A stretch of DNA of 64,000 nt from an uncultured Clostridia bacterium (GCA_934621485.1 CAKTUS010000001.1:1-64000); one strand, 5' to 3'. Counted from the stretch's first letter, positions 24,982 through 34,457 are shown. Made by a program: numbers and translations. Notes: generated from the letters alone by a model not told the origin.

Positions 24982-25902
24982 TCACAGATTCAGCGGCAGC
25001 CTGGAATCCAGGCGCAGCTTTTGCAGCGCCGACAGGTATTCCGGCGGCGGCGGAGCGCAAAAGCGCAGCCGCTGCCCGGTGCGCGGATGGGTGAAGGAAA
25101 GCTGCCAGGCATGCAGCATGAGCCTGGGAACCTTTACGCCGTTCTTCAGCCCATAGATGGGGTCGCCCGCCAGAGGATGATGCAGGCTTTGCATATGAAC
25201 GCGAATTTGATGCGTGCGCCCGGTCAGAATATGCACGTCCAGCAGGGCGGCTCCTTTCAGGTTTTCCAAAAGCCTCCATTCCGTCTGCGCAGGACGGCCT
25301 GATGGGTCAACGGCCATTTTCTTGCGGTCCCGCCGGCTGCGGCCAATGGGCAGGTCGATGAAGCCGCCGGGTTCCTTCATGCAGCCCTCCACCACCGCCA
25401 GGTAGTGCTTTTCCATGGCGTGGTCGTGCAGCTGACGGCTCAGCTCCAGGTGGGCGGCGTCGTTTTTGGCTACCAGCATCAGGCCGCTGGTGTCCTTGTC
25501 CAGCCGGTGCACAATGCCGGGACGCTTTACCCCGCCAACGCCGCTCAGGTCGTCCATGGCGTACAAAAGGGCGTTCACCAGGGTGCCGTTTTCGTTTCCC
25601 GCCGCCGGGTGAACCACCATGCCGCAGGGCTTGATCACCACCGCCAGGTCCTGGTCCTGATACAGAATATCAATGGGGATGTTCTCTTTTTCCACGGGAG
25701 ATTCCCTGGCTTCCGGCGCCGTCAGCGCCACCAGCGCCCCTTCGGTCACGGGGAACGAGGGCTTGCTCTGCACGTTTCCCTCTACCAGGCAATAGCCCGA
25801 TTCAATCAGCCGGGCCGCCTGAGAGCGGCTCAGCCCATACAGCTCCGCCGCCGTTACATCCAGCCGCGCCGCCCGGGCGGCTGGGCGTTCCTTATTCTGC
25901 AT
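24982..25902 (-). CDS. RluD-family 23S rRNA/tRNA pseudouridine synthase
   Basis: The 306-residue enzyme has an S4-like N-terminal segment (LDVTAAELYGLSRSQAARLI) and the catalytic block GIVHRLDKDTSGLMLVAKND with the active-site Asp, then LTGRTHQIRVHM and HPLAGDPIYG. This is the RluA/RluD group that isomerises uridine in rRNA; exact target sites cannot be assigned. The ATG at 25902 follows GGGGGAG. Its start lies within the end of lspA (11-bp overlap), the lspA-rluD order common in Firmicutes. Confidence 0.94.
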   Translation of the reverse strand: MQNKERPAARAARLDVTAAELYGLSRSQAARLIESGYCLVEGNVQSKPSFPVTEGALVALTAPEARESPVEKENIPIDILYQDQDLAVVIKPCGMVVHPAAGNENGTLVNALLYAMDDLSGVGGVKRPGIVHRLDKDTSGLMLVAKNDAAHLELSRQLHDHAMEKHYLAVVEGCMKEPGGFIDLPIGRSRRDRKKMAVDPSGRPAQTEWRLLENLKGAALLDVHILTGRTHQIRVHMQSLHHPLAGDPIYGLKNGVKVPRLMLHAWQLSFTHPRTGQRLRFCAPPPPEYLSALQKLRLDSRLPLNL

Positions 25903-26362
25903 GACGCTCCCCCTTTTTTTCACGCCAGTCCTGGGGCCGCAGCAGCAGGCTCAGCAGCAGCATCGCCACGCCAAAGCAAATGGCCACGTCCGCCAGGTTG
26001 CACACAAACCAGGGAAGCCAGGGAAAGAAAAGCATGTCCAGCACATAGCCCCGCCACAGCCGTTCCAGAAAGTTGCCCAGAAAGCCGCCCAGCACCAGCC
26101 CGCAGGCCGCGGAAGTAAAGGGAGTGAGCACATAGCGGCGCATGACCAGGCAGCCGCACAGAATCACGGCCAGCGGCAGCAGGACGCCCGCCAGGCGGCT
26201 GTTTTGCAAAATGCCCAGCGCCATGCCGGTGTTGCGGGTCAGAGACAGGCGGAGAAAGCCGCCCAACGAAACGGTGGCCGCGCCCAACAGCCGTGCGGCC
26301 AGCAGCTTGCTGCCGGCGTCCAGCGCCAGGGTGGCCGCCGCTACGCAAACCATGGTTTTCAT
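25892..26362 (-). CDS. lspA: Lipoprotein signal peptidase
   Basis: LspA cleaves the signal peptide of diacylglyceryl-modified prolipoproteins. The 156-residue, four-helix product has the conserved RNTGMALGI block, GGFLGNFLERLWRGYVLDML (family GN..DR...VvDf; the second Asp is one of the catalytic pair) and FVCNLADVAI with the other catalytic Asp. In the GN..DR block Asp is Glu. Its presence means lipoproteins are made here, which makes the absence of lipoboxes in both sugar-binding proteins in this window more striking. Confidence 0.95.
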   Translation of the reverse strand: MKTMVCVAAATLALDAGSKLLAARLLGAATVSLGGFLRLSLTRNTGMALGILQNSRLAGVLLPLAVILCGCLVMRRYVLTPFTSAACGLVLGGFLGNFLERLWRGYVLDMLFFPWLPWFVCNLADVAICFGVAMLLLSLLLRPQDWREKKGERHAE

Positions 26363-26374
26363 TCGTTCCTCCTG

Positions 26375-26743
26375 TTATTTCGGGTTGCTTTGCACCACGC
26401 CCATAATCTGGGCCAGAAAGTCGCTGATTAAGGGCAGGTTGCGCTTGGCCAGGTCCTGGAGCACCAGCACCAGCACCGCGCCCAAAATGGTAAAGCCCAC
26501 CGCCATGCCCACGCCTCGGGCCACCCCGGCCCAAAAGCTGGTCCAGAACAGGCGCTTGCGGTCGTCCACATAGCGCACGTAATCCGCCAGGCGCAGCCGC
26601 TCCATGGCGGCAATCCAGCGGTCGATTTGCCGCACCACCAGGTTGGCGCTTTCCACATCGCACACAGGCGGGGGCTGGGTCGCGCTATGAGCTTCAACCT
26701 GGCCGCGCGGGTCAAAGGGTCTCCACCAAAGCCGCCGGTTCAT
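26375..26743 (-). CDS. DUF5665 family membrane protein
   Basis: The 122-residue protein has a polar N-terminal half and then the DUF5665 pattern: LRLADYVRYVDDRKRLFW, SFWAGVARGVGMAVGFTILG, a hydrophobic helix, and NLPLISDFLAQIMGVVQ. One or two membrane segments are predicted. The family is found mainly in Clostridia and Bacilli and has no known activity. The ATG at 26743 has GGGAGGTGG upstream. It precedes lspA by 12 bp in the same operon. Confidence 0.85.
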   Translation of the reverse strand: MNRRLWWRPFDPRGQVEAHSATQPPPVCDVESANLVVRQIDRWIAAMERLRLADYVRYVDDRKRLFWTSFWAGVARGVGMAVGFTILGAVLVLVLQDLAKRNLPLISDFLAQIMGVVQSNPK

Positions 26744-26785
26744 ACGCTTCCACCTCCCGGGTAGTGTGCGCAGCAAAACCGGGTT

Positions 26786-28312
26786 TTATCGCCGCCGCAG
26801 CTTGTCCTCGAGGCCACAGAAGCGGCAGAAGCCCTCCGCCGCCAGGGGCGTCAGGAAGGGCAGGTTGATGTAAACATACTGGCCGCTGGCCTCCCAAACC
26901 AGATGAAACAGAAAAGCCCCCAGAAAGAAAAGCAGGCCGAACAGTTCCCAGGGCTCCCAGCCGCTTTGGCGCTTCAGCCGCCAAACCGTTTCCCAAAGAA
27001 CGCTCAGGTAGCACAGCAGCAAAAAGGCGTACATGAAAGCATACAGCGCCCGGTAGCTTTGCCTGCCCTCATACAGGTTCTGGGTCAGGCGGGAGGTGGT
27101 ATACTGCCCGCAGTTTTCCAGCGGGCCGGACCAGATACATTCAAACAGCGGATCGCACCACATGGAGGCCGCTTTACGGTGGAAAAACCGCAGGGCTTCC
27201 CCCGGCTGGGAGGAAAACGCCTCCAACCGCTGCTTCAGCACAGGGGCCGACAGCCGGGCCGCTGTCTCCGTGTCGCAGCCGGCCTGCCGCCAGGTGCGGC
27301 TGTTATAACCGTTGTACCAGCCGTCCTGCTTGCCAACGTCGTTGGTTTGCAGGCCCATGGCAATGAAGGTAACGGGGGGTACGCCGCAATCGGCCAGGTC
27401 CATGCCGGTTTTGCGGGCGTAAAACAGCTGCGGCAGCCGGGGCCCCAGCCAGGCTCCGCCCAGCAGGCACAGGGCCAGCAGCCCCGCTTGCCACTGCCGG
27501 TTCCGAAGAGCCGTCAGCAGCGCCAAAGCGCACAGCGCAATGGCCGCAATCCAAAAGTTTTTGCGAACGGCGCAGCACAGGGCCAGGGCCGCAACGCTCC
27601 ATACCCAGTGCCGGTAGCGCGTACGGCGGCTTCCCAGGCACAGGCCGTACAGGGAGGCGCTCAGCAGACAGCCGCCGGGAATTTCGCCGTAAGCCATCAG
27701 TACAAAAAACAGCTGGGGCAAAAACCCAAAGCCAAACAGCAGGCCATATTTGCGCACCTGCGGGTCCGGCTGGAACAGCGCGTGGGTTTTCCACAGAAAA
27801 AACAGGGTCAGCACCACCAAAACCAGGTTTGCGGCAAACAGAATCCTGGGGCTTTCCGTAAGGTGCAGCAGCAGCGCTTCATACAGCGCCAGGCCCAATT
27901 GCTGCGGATATTCCTGCAAATAGCTGCCGTGGGCAAAATCCGCTAGGGAGCCGTTTTTCAGGTTCAGGGCAATTTTGTACACCGCAAGATTATCGCCGCG
28001 CAGCGTAGGCTCCGTGCAGGCAATCAGATAGGCGCCCGCCGCCAGATAAACCAGGGCCAGACAGCTAAACAGCAGCCGCTCCGACACGCGGCGCACCGCA
28101 TTCCGGCCCGCGTAAAGCAGAACCGCCGCGGCAAGCGCCAGCAGATACAGCCCGGCTCCGGGAGAAAGAAAGACCAGGTGCTCCCGTTGGTCCAGCTCCA
28201 TAAAGCCGTAGCTGCCCAGCAGCGTAACGGTCATCACGGCCAGCGCCAAGCCCGCCAGCGCGAGAACGGCGCGTTTTCCCAGGGCGCTTAGCGGGTTTTC
28301 TTTTGTGCTCAC
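26786..28312 (-). CDS. Polytopic membrane protein, GT-C/PMT glycosyltransferase-like
   Basis: The 508-residue protein has about 11-12 hydrophobic helices and a large loop after the first third (ACTEPTLRGDNLAVYKIALN) where GT-C enzymes carry acidic catalytic residues. The layout fits dolichyl- or polyprenyl-phosphate-sugar-dependent mannosyltransferases, but I see no diagnostic motif beyond the fold, so the specific reaction is open. The GTG start at 28312 follows GGGAGGAG. It belongs to the envelope operon that also holds a GT2 enzyme able to make the lipid-linked sugar donor; joint action is an inference. Confidence 0.65.
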   Translation of the reverse strand: MSTKENPLSALGKRAVLALAGLALAVMTVTLLGSYGFMELDQREHLVFLSPGAGLYLLALAAAVLLYAGRNAVRRVSERLLFSCLALVYLAAGAYLIACTEPTLRGDNLAVYKIALNLKNGSLADFAHGSYLQEYPQQLGLALYEALLLHLTESPRILFAANLVLVVLTLFFLWKTHALFQPDPQVRKYGLLFGFGFLPQLFFVLMAYGEIPGGCLLSASLYGLCLGSRRTRYRHWVWSVAALALCCAVRKNFWIAAIALCALALLTALRNRQWQAGLLALCLLGGAWLGPRLPQLFYARKTGMDLADCGVPPVTFIAMGLQTNDVGKQDGWYNGYNSRTWRQAGCDTETAARLSAPVLKQRLEAFSSQPGEALRFFHRKAASMWCDPLFECIWSGPLENCGQYTTSRLTQNLYEGRQSYRALYAFMYAFLLLCYLSVLWETVWRLKRQSGWEPWELFGLLFFLGAFLFHLVWEASGQYVYINLPFLTPLAAEGFCRFCGLEDKLRRR

Positions 28313-28330
28313 AGCAGCTCCTCCCTTGTG

Positions 28331-28594
28331 TCAGCACGTGCCGTCCGGTGTGCAGCAGGCGCCCGCGGTGGATACCAGAATCACGTCGTCGCCTATGCGG
28401 CTGATGTTTTGCCAGGGAATGACCATGCCGCATTTTTCGCCCCGAAGGCTTTGTAAAAAGCTGGTTTCGGCCGGCACTACCAGAGCGGTAATGCGGCTGT
28501 CTACGGCGCAAAACTCCAAATCCATCACGCGCCCCAGTCGCTTCCCGTCGTGCACGTCGATCACTTCTTTGGTGCGCAGTTCGCTGAGCGTCAC
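28331..28594 (-). CDS. YlmC/YmxH family PRC-barrel protein
   Basis: The 87-residue protein consists of one PRC-barrel: LSELRTKEVIDVHDGKRLG, DLEFCAVDSRITALVVP and GMVIPWQNISRIGDDVILV. YmxH/YlmC proteins are associated with sporulation loci in Firmicutes but have no settled biochemical role. The tail contains a CC and a final Cys (AGACCTPDGTC). The GTG start at 28594 follows AAGGAGG. It is embedded between two polytopic membrane protein genes in the same orientation. Confidence 0.85.
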   Translation of the reverse strand: MTLSELRTKEVIDVHDGKRLGRVMDLEFCAVDSRITALVVPAETSFLQSLRGEKCGMVIPWQNISRIGDDVILVSTAGACCTPDGTC

Positions 28595-28632
28595 GCCGAT
28601 GCCTCCTTGTGAAGATTTGCGGGGGAGTGCTA

Positions 28633-30507
28633 TCAGCTTATGCCGTCAGGGCCGGAATGATGTGCAGCCCTGCAGCCCAGCCCCAGAAGATGGGGCGTCA
28701 TGGCCACGATGGGCAAAAAGTAGCGGAAATAGTCGTTCACCGGTCCCAGCATGCACACGCCCAGCGTCATCAGCGCAGGCAGGAAGGCTGCCAGCAGGCT
28801 TGCGCGCCGCCGCCGAATCAGGCTGAGAGCCACGCCCACCAGCGTCCAGGTATAGGCGGCGCAGGCGTACAAAAGCCCAACCAGCGGAATTCGCCGCCAT
28901 TCCTTGGCAAAGGTTGCCAGCACGGTACGCAGCGGAGCCAGGGACTCCTTTTGCCGGGTGTGCAAAAAGCGAGGATCCTGGCCCAATTCATGGGTATCAA
29001 AAACCAGGCGGGTACCTGCCTGCTGATTGTAGGTCTTTCCCTCCAGCTGAGGTTGGAAGGTATAGTAGGAAATATTACCGGCAAAAAATGCCTCCATGCA
29101 GGTAAGCGGATACTTTTTCAGCATGGACAGCCAGGTTTTGCGGTAACGGCGCAGCGCTTCTTTTTCCGCCTGGGCGCCCTGGCCGTATTGGCGGAAGGTG
29201 TATTTCACCGGGTCGCTGATCCAGGGTTCATACTTCTTTGCTAAATGCTCCGCATCCAGCACATAGTCAATTTCAGCGTATTCCTCGGGCGTTACGGTGT
29301 CGGCGTGATCCCGTAAGATGCGGGCGCTTTGCTGAAAGCACACAGAGTACAGCCCGCTGGCGGTTTCGTCCCGGATGCCCAGGGCAGGCACCAGCACGCC
29401 GGAAAACAGCAGGGCGCAGGCCACGGCTCCGCACAGCGCCGCCCCGGCCCGCAGCCTGGCGCGCCCGGCCAAAATCACCGCCAGCAGCGCCGTGGGCAGC
29501 ACCACATACAGGCCGTTGGAGCGCATCTGGCAGGGCAGCAGGCCCCACGCAAACAAGGCGGCCGTCAGGCGGGGAGAAGCCTTTTTGGAAAGCAGCAGAT
29601 CCAGTACGCTCAGGCTGAACAGCAGCAGGGCAGCGGTATACAGCGTATCCTTGCTGATGAACTGGGCGTAGCCGCCCCACAGGGGCGTTAGAGCAAAAAA
29701 AGCCGTGACCGCCAGCCGAAAGGCCCGGTTCAGCCCCAGACGGCGCAGGGTTTGCACCGACCGGGCCAGGGCATAGCTCAAAAGCAGGGTTTGCAGCAGC
29801 GTATACAGCGCCGCGCCCAGGTTTTCATTGCCAAACAGCCGCCCAAACCATACCAGGCCGCCCAGCACCCAGGTCAGGAATACCGGATGCCAGGTGTCCA
29901 TTTCCCTCTCCCCAAAAAACTGGGCCACCATTTCGCCCAGATCCCAACATACGGTACCGGGGTAGAAGGCCAGCAGATAGGGCGACCAGCACAGCACAAA
30001 CAGCGCCATCAGGCTGAGCAGCTCATGCCTACGCACGAAGGCCCGCAGCCGGGGAAAGCGTGCGGGGTTCCAGTTTTCCAGCGCGCCGGGCTTTGCGGCG
30101 GCGCCATCCAGGAGCCAGCGGTGCAGCCATGTGAAAAAGGCGGTCATGGGCAGGCTTTGACCCAGAGCCTTCAGCAGGGTAAGCGCCAGCTGGGCCGCGC
30201 TCATGCTCCAGCTGTCGTAGGCAAACAGCACGCTGCCAAAGGCGTTGAGCAGGCCGAACAGCAGCCCAAAAGCCAGGGCAAGCCCGTTTCTCCTGTTCTG
30301 TCCGCGCACATAAACCGCCCAAAACAGCAGCCCAAAGCACAGGGCCAGGGCGCTCCACAAGGGATCGGTCGCCGCGGCGGGCAGGGCGCTCATGCCCAAA
30401 TAGTCTTTTCCGCTTACCACAAAGCTCATGGCCGACAGGATGCCGCATACAAAGCACAAAAGCCCCGCCCACGCTTTGCGCAGGGGGCTGACAGGGGAAC
30501 GCGTCAT
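28633..30507 (-). CDS. DUF6020-like polytopic membrane protein
   Basis: The 624-residue protein has about 13-15 membrane helices. Conserved-looking polar stretches outside the membrane are YPGTVCWDLGEMVAQF, MDTWHPVFLTW and FISKDTLYTAA, the pattern I associate with DUF6020, a GT-C-like family of unknown substrate found in Clostridia and lactobacilli. A role in envelope glycan assembly is inferred from the adjoining GT2 gene, which overlaps its start by 4 bp. Confidence 0.7.
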   Translation of the reverse strand: MTRSPVSPLRKAWAGLLCFVCGILSAMSFVVSGKDYLGMSALPAAATDPLWSALALCFGLLFWAVYVRGQNRRNGLALAFGLLFGLLNAFGSVLFAYDSWSMSAAQLALTLLKALGQSLPMTAFFTWLHRWLLDGAAAKPGALENWNPARFPRLRAFVRRHELLSLMALFVLCWSPYLLAFYPGTVCWDLGEMVAQFFGEREMDTWHPVFLTWVLGGLVWFGRLFGNENLGAALYTLLQTLLLSYALARSVQTLRRLGLNRAFRLAVTAFFALTPLWGGYAQFISKDTLYTAALLLFSLSVLDLLLSKKASPRLTAALFAWGLLPCQMRSNGLYVVLPTALLAVILAGRARLRAGAALCGAVACALLFSGVLVPALGIRDETASGLYSVCFQQSARILRDHADTVTPEEYAEIDYVLDAEHLAKKYEPWISDPVKYTFRQYGQGAQAEKEALRRYRKTWLSMLKKYPLTCMEAFFAGNISYYTFQPQLEGKTYNQQAGTRLVFDTHELGQDPRFLHTRQKESLAPLRTVLATFAKEWRRIPLVGLLYACAAYTWTLVGVALSLIRRRRASLLAAFLPALMTLGVCMLGPVNDYFRYFLPIVAMTPHLLGLGCRAAHHSGPDGIS

Positions 30508-31442
30508 TTGTCTTCTCCTTTTTGGTGCATCAGCCGCAGTATGTTCAGGTTGATTTCAAACAGCTGGCGATGTTTTTTGACCACAGTATCCAGAATGAAG
30601 CCGCATACCAGCAGCAGCAGCGCAAAGGTGAACATGACGCCGCTGACGATGAGCGTGGGCACCTTGTGCACATACTGTTCCCGCACAAATTCAAACAGCG
30701 GCGGCAGGAACAGGCACAGGCCCGCCACGCCAAAGACCGCCGCAATGATGGCAAAGAAGGCCAGCGGGCGGTATTCCTTGAACAGGCGCAAAATGGTGCG
30801 CAGCACCTTCAAGCCGTCGGAGTAGGTGTTCAGCTTGCTGACGCTGCCCGTGGGCCGGTCGCGGTATTCCACGGGAATACTCTTCACGCTCAGGTTTTTG
30901 TCCAGGGCGTGAATGGTCATTTCCGTTTCAATTTCAAAGCCCTTGGACAGAACCGGGAAGGACTTGACAAACTGATAGCTGAAAGCCCGGTAGCCGGTCA
31001 TGATGTCGCGAATATCGCCCTTGAACAGGGTGTTCACCAGGCCGCGCACCATGCGGTTGCCCAGGTTGTGAAAGGGACGCTTGTTTTCGGTGAAATAGGT
31101 GGCGGAAAGCCGGTCGCCCACCACCATGTCCACCTTTTTCTCAAGCACCAGGTTCACCATTTCCCGGGCGTTTTCCGCAGGGTAGGTGTCGTCTCCGTCA
31201 ATCATCAGGTAGCAGTCCGCCTCGATTTCGCGGAACATGGTGCGAATCACGTTCCCCTTGCCCTGACGGTATTCATAGCGCACAATGGCCCCGGCCTGAC
31301 GGGCGATGTCGTCGGTATGGTCGGTGGAGTTGTTGTCGTATACATAGATATCCGCCTCGGGCAGGGCGGCGTGGTAGTCGGCTACCACCTTGGCAATGGT
31401 TTTGGATTCGTTATAGCAGGGAATGAGTACTGCAATTTTCAT
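30504..31442 (-). CDS. GT2 glycosyltransferase, polyprenol-phosphate-sugar synthase type
   Basis: The 312-residue protein has an N-terminal GT-A domain starting IAVLIPCYNESKTIAKVV, with YDNNSTDHTDDIA, the DXD-type MIDGDDTYPAE, and MTGYRAFS, all typical of DPM1/ArnC-like enzymes that load a sugar onto polyprenyl phosphate. Two C-terminal membrane helices (about residues 235-258 and 272-295) anchor it. It heads a run of same-strand genes extending to the rluD-like gene and probably supplies lipid-linked sugar to the GT-C-like proteins downstream. Confidence 0.88.
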   Translation of the reverse strand: MKIAVLIPCYNESKTIAKVVADYHAALPEADIYVYDNNSTDHTDDIARQAGAIVRYEYRQGKGNVIRTMFREIEADCYLMIDGDDTYPAENAREMVNLVLEKKVDMVVGDRLSATYFTENKRPFHNLGNRMVRGLVNTLFKGDIRDIMTGYRAFSYQFVKSFPVLSKGFEIETEMTIHALDKNLSVKSIPVEYRDRPTGSVSKLNTYSDGLKVLRTILRLFKEYRPLAFFAIIAAVFGVAGLCLFLPPLFEFVREQYVHKVPTLIVSGVMFTFALLLLVCGFILDTVVKKHRQLFEINLNILRLMHQKGEDK

Positions 31443-31593
31443 TTGTAACCTCCGTTCAGACGCTGGGCGTACTTTGATGATGCTTTACTCCATGGCGCTT
31501 TTTCCGGCCCCAAACGGCGACAGGCACGCGCAGGGACCGAAAGCTTCGTTTCGCAAAACACCGTTTTGCAACGGAGCCAGAACGCTCCGTTCG

Positions 31594-31738
31594 GGCTGAC
31601 GAAAAAACCTGACTGGCCGCCATCGCCTGGAAGCAGCGCTCCGCCGGTTCGCGGGGAAAGTGCTGCGGCATAAGGCTTAGAGGCTCCGCCCCTAAAACCC
31701 CGACAGGAGGCGGCGCCTCCACTTTATTCAGCAACCGG
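31594..31738. repeat. Type A element, copy 3' of the orphan ABC ATPase gene
   Basis: The left end is CTGACGAAAAAACCTGACTGG and its exact core GGCTCCGCCCCTAAAACCCC is at 31682-31701, identical to the copy near secA. The right end CTTTATTCAGCAACC is followed by a terminator-like hairpin, AAAAGCTGGCC-GGCCGGCTTTTTT (31742-31768). A second stem-loop, AACGGAGC-GCTCCGTT, borders the left end. The rest of the 31443-31884 gap holds no gene I can support. Confidence 0.75.
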
Positions 31739-31884
31739 CAGAAAAGCTGGCCGTCAGGCCGGCTTTTTTGCCGGCCTGACAGCCTGAAGGCCCCTTTGCA
31801 AAGCCTTCATCCGCCGCGCCAAAGCCATAGCCGCGATGCGCAGTTAGCCAGGGTCCTTACCAGGCCCCTTTCCTTATCTGTACA

Positions 31885-32640
31885 TCATGGGTTCAGTATA
31901 CCATATTTAGAAGAAAGCTCAAGTCCTCGCAGGGGATTTCCTTCTTGCGATCTTGCAAAAGTTTCCTCTGTCAGAGGCGTCAGCGTTCCCCCCTCCACCC
32001 GGTAGCGAGACATGGCGCGGGCCGCTACCGCCGGGTCATGGGTAATGACCACAACCGTGTGCCCGCCCCGGTGCCAGCCGTCCAGCAGGCGCAAAATGCC
32101 GTCCCGGCTGTCCGGGTCCAAAGCGCCGGTGGGCTCGTCGCAAAGCAACAGGCTGGGCCGGCTGCAAAGGGCCCGGGCCAGCGCCACCCGCTGCTGCTGC
32201 CCGCCGGAAAGCTGGCAGGGCAAATGGCCTTCCCGCCCTTGGAGCCCCACCCGCTCCAGCGCTCGTTGCGCCTCGCGCAGGCGCCGGCTTTCCGGAACGC
32301 TGCGCAGCATCAGGGGAAAGGCCACGTTTTCTATGGCGGTCAGCTTGCCGAGCAGCTGATAGCCCTGAAATACAAACCCGATTTTTTCCAGCCGCACCCG
32401 ACACAGCGCCAATGGGTCCATGCGGCTCACATCCGTGCCGTCCAGCAGGTAGCGGCCGGCGGTGGGCGCGTCCAAACAGCCCAGAATGTGCATCAGCGTG
32501 CTTTTGCCGCTGCCGCTGGGCCCCACCAGCGCCGCGTATTCGCCGGCCCGCACATGCAGGTTCACCTGGCGCAGCACGCACAGCTCCGTTCCGCCGTCCC
32601 GCCCGGCATAGGTTTTGCTCACGTTCTCCAAACGAATCAC
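31885..32640 (-). CDS. Orphan ABC transporter ATP-binding protein (MacB/LolD type)
   Basis: The 251-residue ATPase has Walker A GPSGSGKSTLMHIL, signature LSGGQQQRVALARAL, Walker B LLLCDEPTGALDP and the H-loop VVVITHDP. The VSKTYAGRDGGTEL opening and GALDP segment put it with the MacB/LolD/FtsE-like ATPases that work with FtsX-type permeases. No permease lies next to it: a repeat element follows and a divergent phosphoglucomutase gene precedes it. It is unlike the bceA gene at 61334, which has its partner. The GTG at 32640 follows GGGAGG and is preferred over the longer frame. Confidence 0.9.
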   Translation of the reverse strand: MIRLENVSKTYAGRDGGTELCVLRQVNLHVRAGEYAALVGPSGSGKSTLMHILGCLDAPTAGRYLLDGTDVSRMDPLALCRVRLEKIGFVFQGYQLLGKLTAIENVAFPLMLRSVPESRRLREAQRALERVGLQGREGHLPCQLSGGQQQRVALARALCSRPSLLLCDEPTGALDPDSRDGILRLLDGWHRGGHTVVVITHDPAVAARAMSRYRVEGGTLTPLTEETFARSQEGNPLRGLELSSKYGILNP

Positions 32641-32675
32641 ACGCAACGCCTCCCATTCATCCCCCCAAAAGCGCA

Positions 32676-32704
32676 TTGCATCCTTTGGGAAAAGAAGGTA
32701 TAAT
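32676..32704 (+). promoter_or_regulatory. Sigma-A-type promoter of the phosphoglucomutase gene
   Basis: A -35 TTGCAT (32676-32681) and a perfect -10 TATAAT (32699-32704) are separated by 17 bp, 35 bp upstream of the start. Confidence 0.75.
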
Positions 32705-32738
32705 ACCATTGCATACCCATTATTCGGAGGTGTTATTC

Positions 32739-34457
32739 ATGGGCTATCGGGAAAACTATGAGGCCTGGCTGAAGGACTTTGCCAGCGATGAAGCCACTGT
32801 CAGCGACCTGCGTTCCATCGCCAATGATGAAAAAGAAATGGAAGACCGCTTTTACAGGAACCTGAGCTTCGGCACCGCCGGTATGCGCGGCGTGCTTGGC
32901 GCGGGCATGAACCGCATGAATGTGTATACGGTGCGCCGGGCCACCCAGGGCCTTTGCGATTTTTTAACCGATGAAGAAAAAAAACGGGGCGTGGTCATCG
33001 GCTACGACAGCCGCCGCATGAGTCCTGAGTTTGCCATGGAAACCGCGCTGGTGCTGTGCGCCAACGGCGTAAACGCCTATCTTTTTGACGCGCTGCGCCC
33101 CGTTGCGCTTTTGAGCTTCGGCGTGCGGCATTTGCACGCCGCCGCCGGCGTGGTGATTACCGCCAGCCACAACCCGCCCCAGTACAACGGCTATAAGGTA
33201 TACGGCGAGGACGGCGCGCAGCTGGGCCCGGAGGCCGCCGCGGCGGTGACCGAGAAAATCAACGCCCTCACCTTTACCCAGGCCAGGCGCATGAACGAGG
33301 CGGAGGCCAGGGAGCGCGGGCTGCTGCACATGATCGGCAACAAAGAGGTGGACGATGAGTACATCGCCCGGGTGAAAACCCTGTCCATTTATCCGGATGT
33401 AGCCCGGGAGGCGGGCCCCCGCTTGAAGATTGTGTACACCCCCATTCACGGCAGCGGCAATGTGCCCGTGCGCCGCATCCTGCGGGAAATGGGCATGACC
33501 AACGTCAGCGTGGTCAAGGAGCAGGAAGCTCCCGATCCCAACTTTTCCACCGTGAAGGTGCCCAACCCCGAGGATCCCGCCGCCTTTACCCTGGCCATTA
33601 AGCTGGCCGACCAGGTGGGCGCGGACGCCATTTTCGGTACCGATCCGGACTGCGACCGGCTTGGCGCGGCCGTGCGCAACAAGGACGGATCCTTCCGCAT
33701 GCTCACCGGCAACCAGATCGGCTGCCTGATGCTGTACTACATTCTCAGCGGCAAAAAGGCCCAGGGCAAGCTGCCCCAAAACGGCGCGGCGGTCAAGAGC
33801 ATCGTATCCACCGAACTGGCCCGGGCCATCTGCATGGATTTTGGCGTAGCGCTGTTCGACACCCTGACCGGCTTCAAGTTTATCGGCGAAAAGATTCAGG
33901 AGTTTGAGGACACCGGCAGCCACACCTTCCTGTTTGGCTTTGAGGAAAGCTACGGCTACCTGAGCGGCACCTTTGTGCGCGACAAGGACGGCGTGAACGC
34001 CTCCTTGCTGATTGCCGAGGCCGCCGCCTATTACAGCACTCAGGGCAAAACCCTGGGCGACGTAATGGACGAAATTTTCCGGAAATACGGCTACTACCTG
34101 GAAAAGGTGGAAAGCACTACCCTGCCGGGCATCGACGGCCTGAAGCTGATGAGCGAGATCATGACCCGGATTCGCGAAAACCCGCCCAAGGAAATTGGCG
34201 GCGTTCGGGTGCAACGCGTGCTGGATATCCTGAGGGGCACGGAAACGGACTGCCGGACCGGCGCGGTTGTCCCTCTCGCCTACCCGGCAAGCGACGTGCT
34301 GTATTTTGCCCTGGAGGGCGGCCACTTTGTGTGCGTGCGTCCCAGCGGTACCGAGCCCAAGATTAAGCTGTATGTGAATGTAAACCACCGCGACCCGGAC
34401 GAGGCCGCCCGGCTGCTTGCGCACGTCAGCGCCCAGGCCCACGAGCTGCTCAAGTAG
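32739..34457 (+). CDS. Phosphoglucomutase/phosphomannomutase, alpha-D-phosphohexomutase family
   Basis: Interconverts hexose 1- and 6-phosphates, feeding nucleotide-sugar and envelope glycan synthesis. The 572-residue product has the four family elements: FGTAGMRGVLGAG at the N-terminus, the phosphoserine loop VVITASHNPPQYNGYKVY, the metal loop GTDPDCDRLG and the phosphate-binding RPSGTEPKIKLYV near the C-terminus. Size and motifs fit the long PgcA-type enzyme of Firmicutes. The ATG at 32739 follows CGGAGGTG; a longer upstream frame crosses the promoter and is rejected. It is monocistronic; its terminator region has been expanded by two repeat elements. Confidence 0.95.
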   Translation: MGYRENYEAWLKDFASDEATVSDLRSIANDEKEMEDRFYRNLSFGTAGMRGVLGAGMNRMNVYTVRRATQGLCDFLTDEEKKRGVVIGYDSRRMSPEFAMETALVLCANGVNAYLFDALRPVALLSFGVRHLHAAAGVVITASHNPPQYNGYKVYGEDGAQLGPEAAAAVTEKINALTFTQARRMNEAEARERGLLHMIGNKEVDDEYIARVKTLSIYPDVAREAGPRLKIVYTPIHGSGNVPVRRILREMGMTNVSVVKEQEAPDPNFSTVKVPNPEDPAAFTLAIKLADQVGADAIFGTDPDCDRLGAAVRNKDGSFRMLTGNQIGCLMLYYILSGKKAQGKLPQNGAAVKSIVSTELARAICMDFGVALFDTLTGFKFIGEKIQEFEDTGSHTFLFGFEESYGYLSGTFVRDKDGVNASLLIAEAAAYYSTQGKTLGDVMDEIFRKYGYYLEKVESTTLPGIDGLKLMSEIMTRIRENPPKEIGGVRVQRVLDILRGTETDCRTGAVVPLAYPASDVLYFALEGGHFVCVRPSGTEPKIKLYVNVNHRDPDEAARLLAHVSAQAHELLK

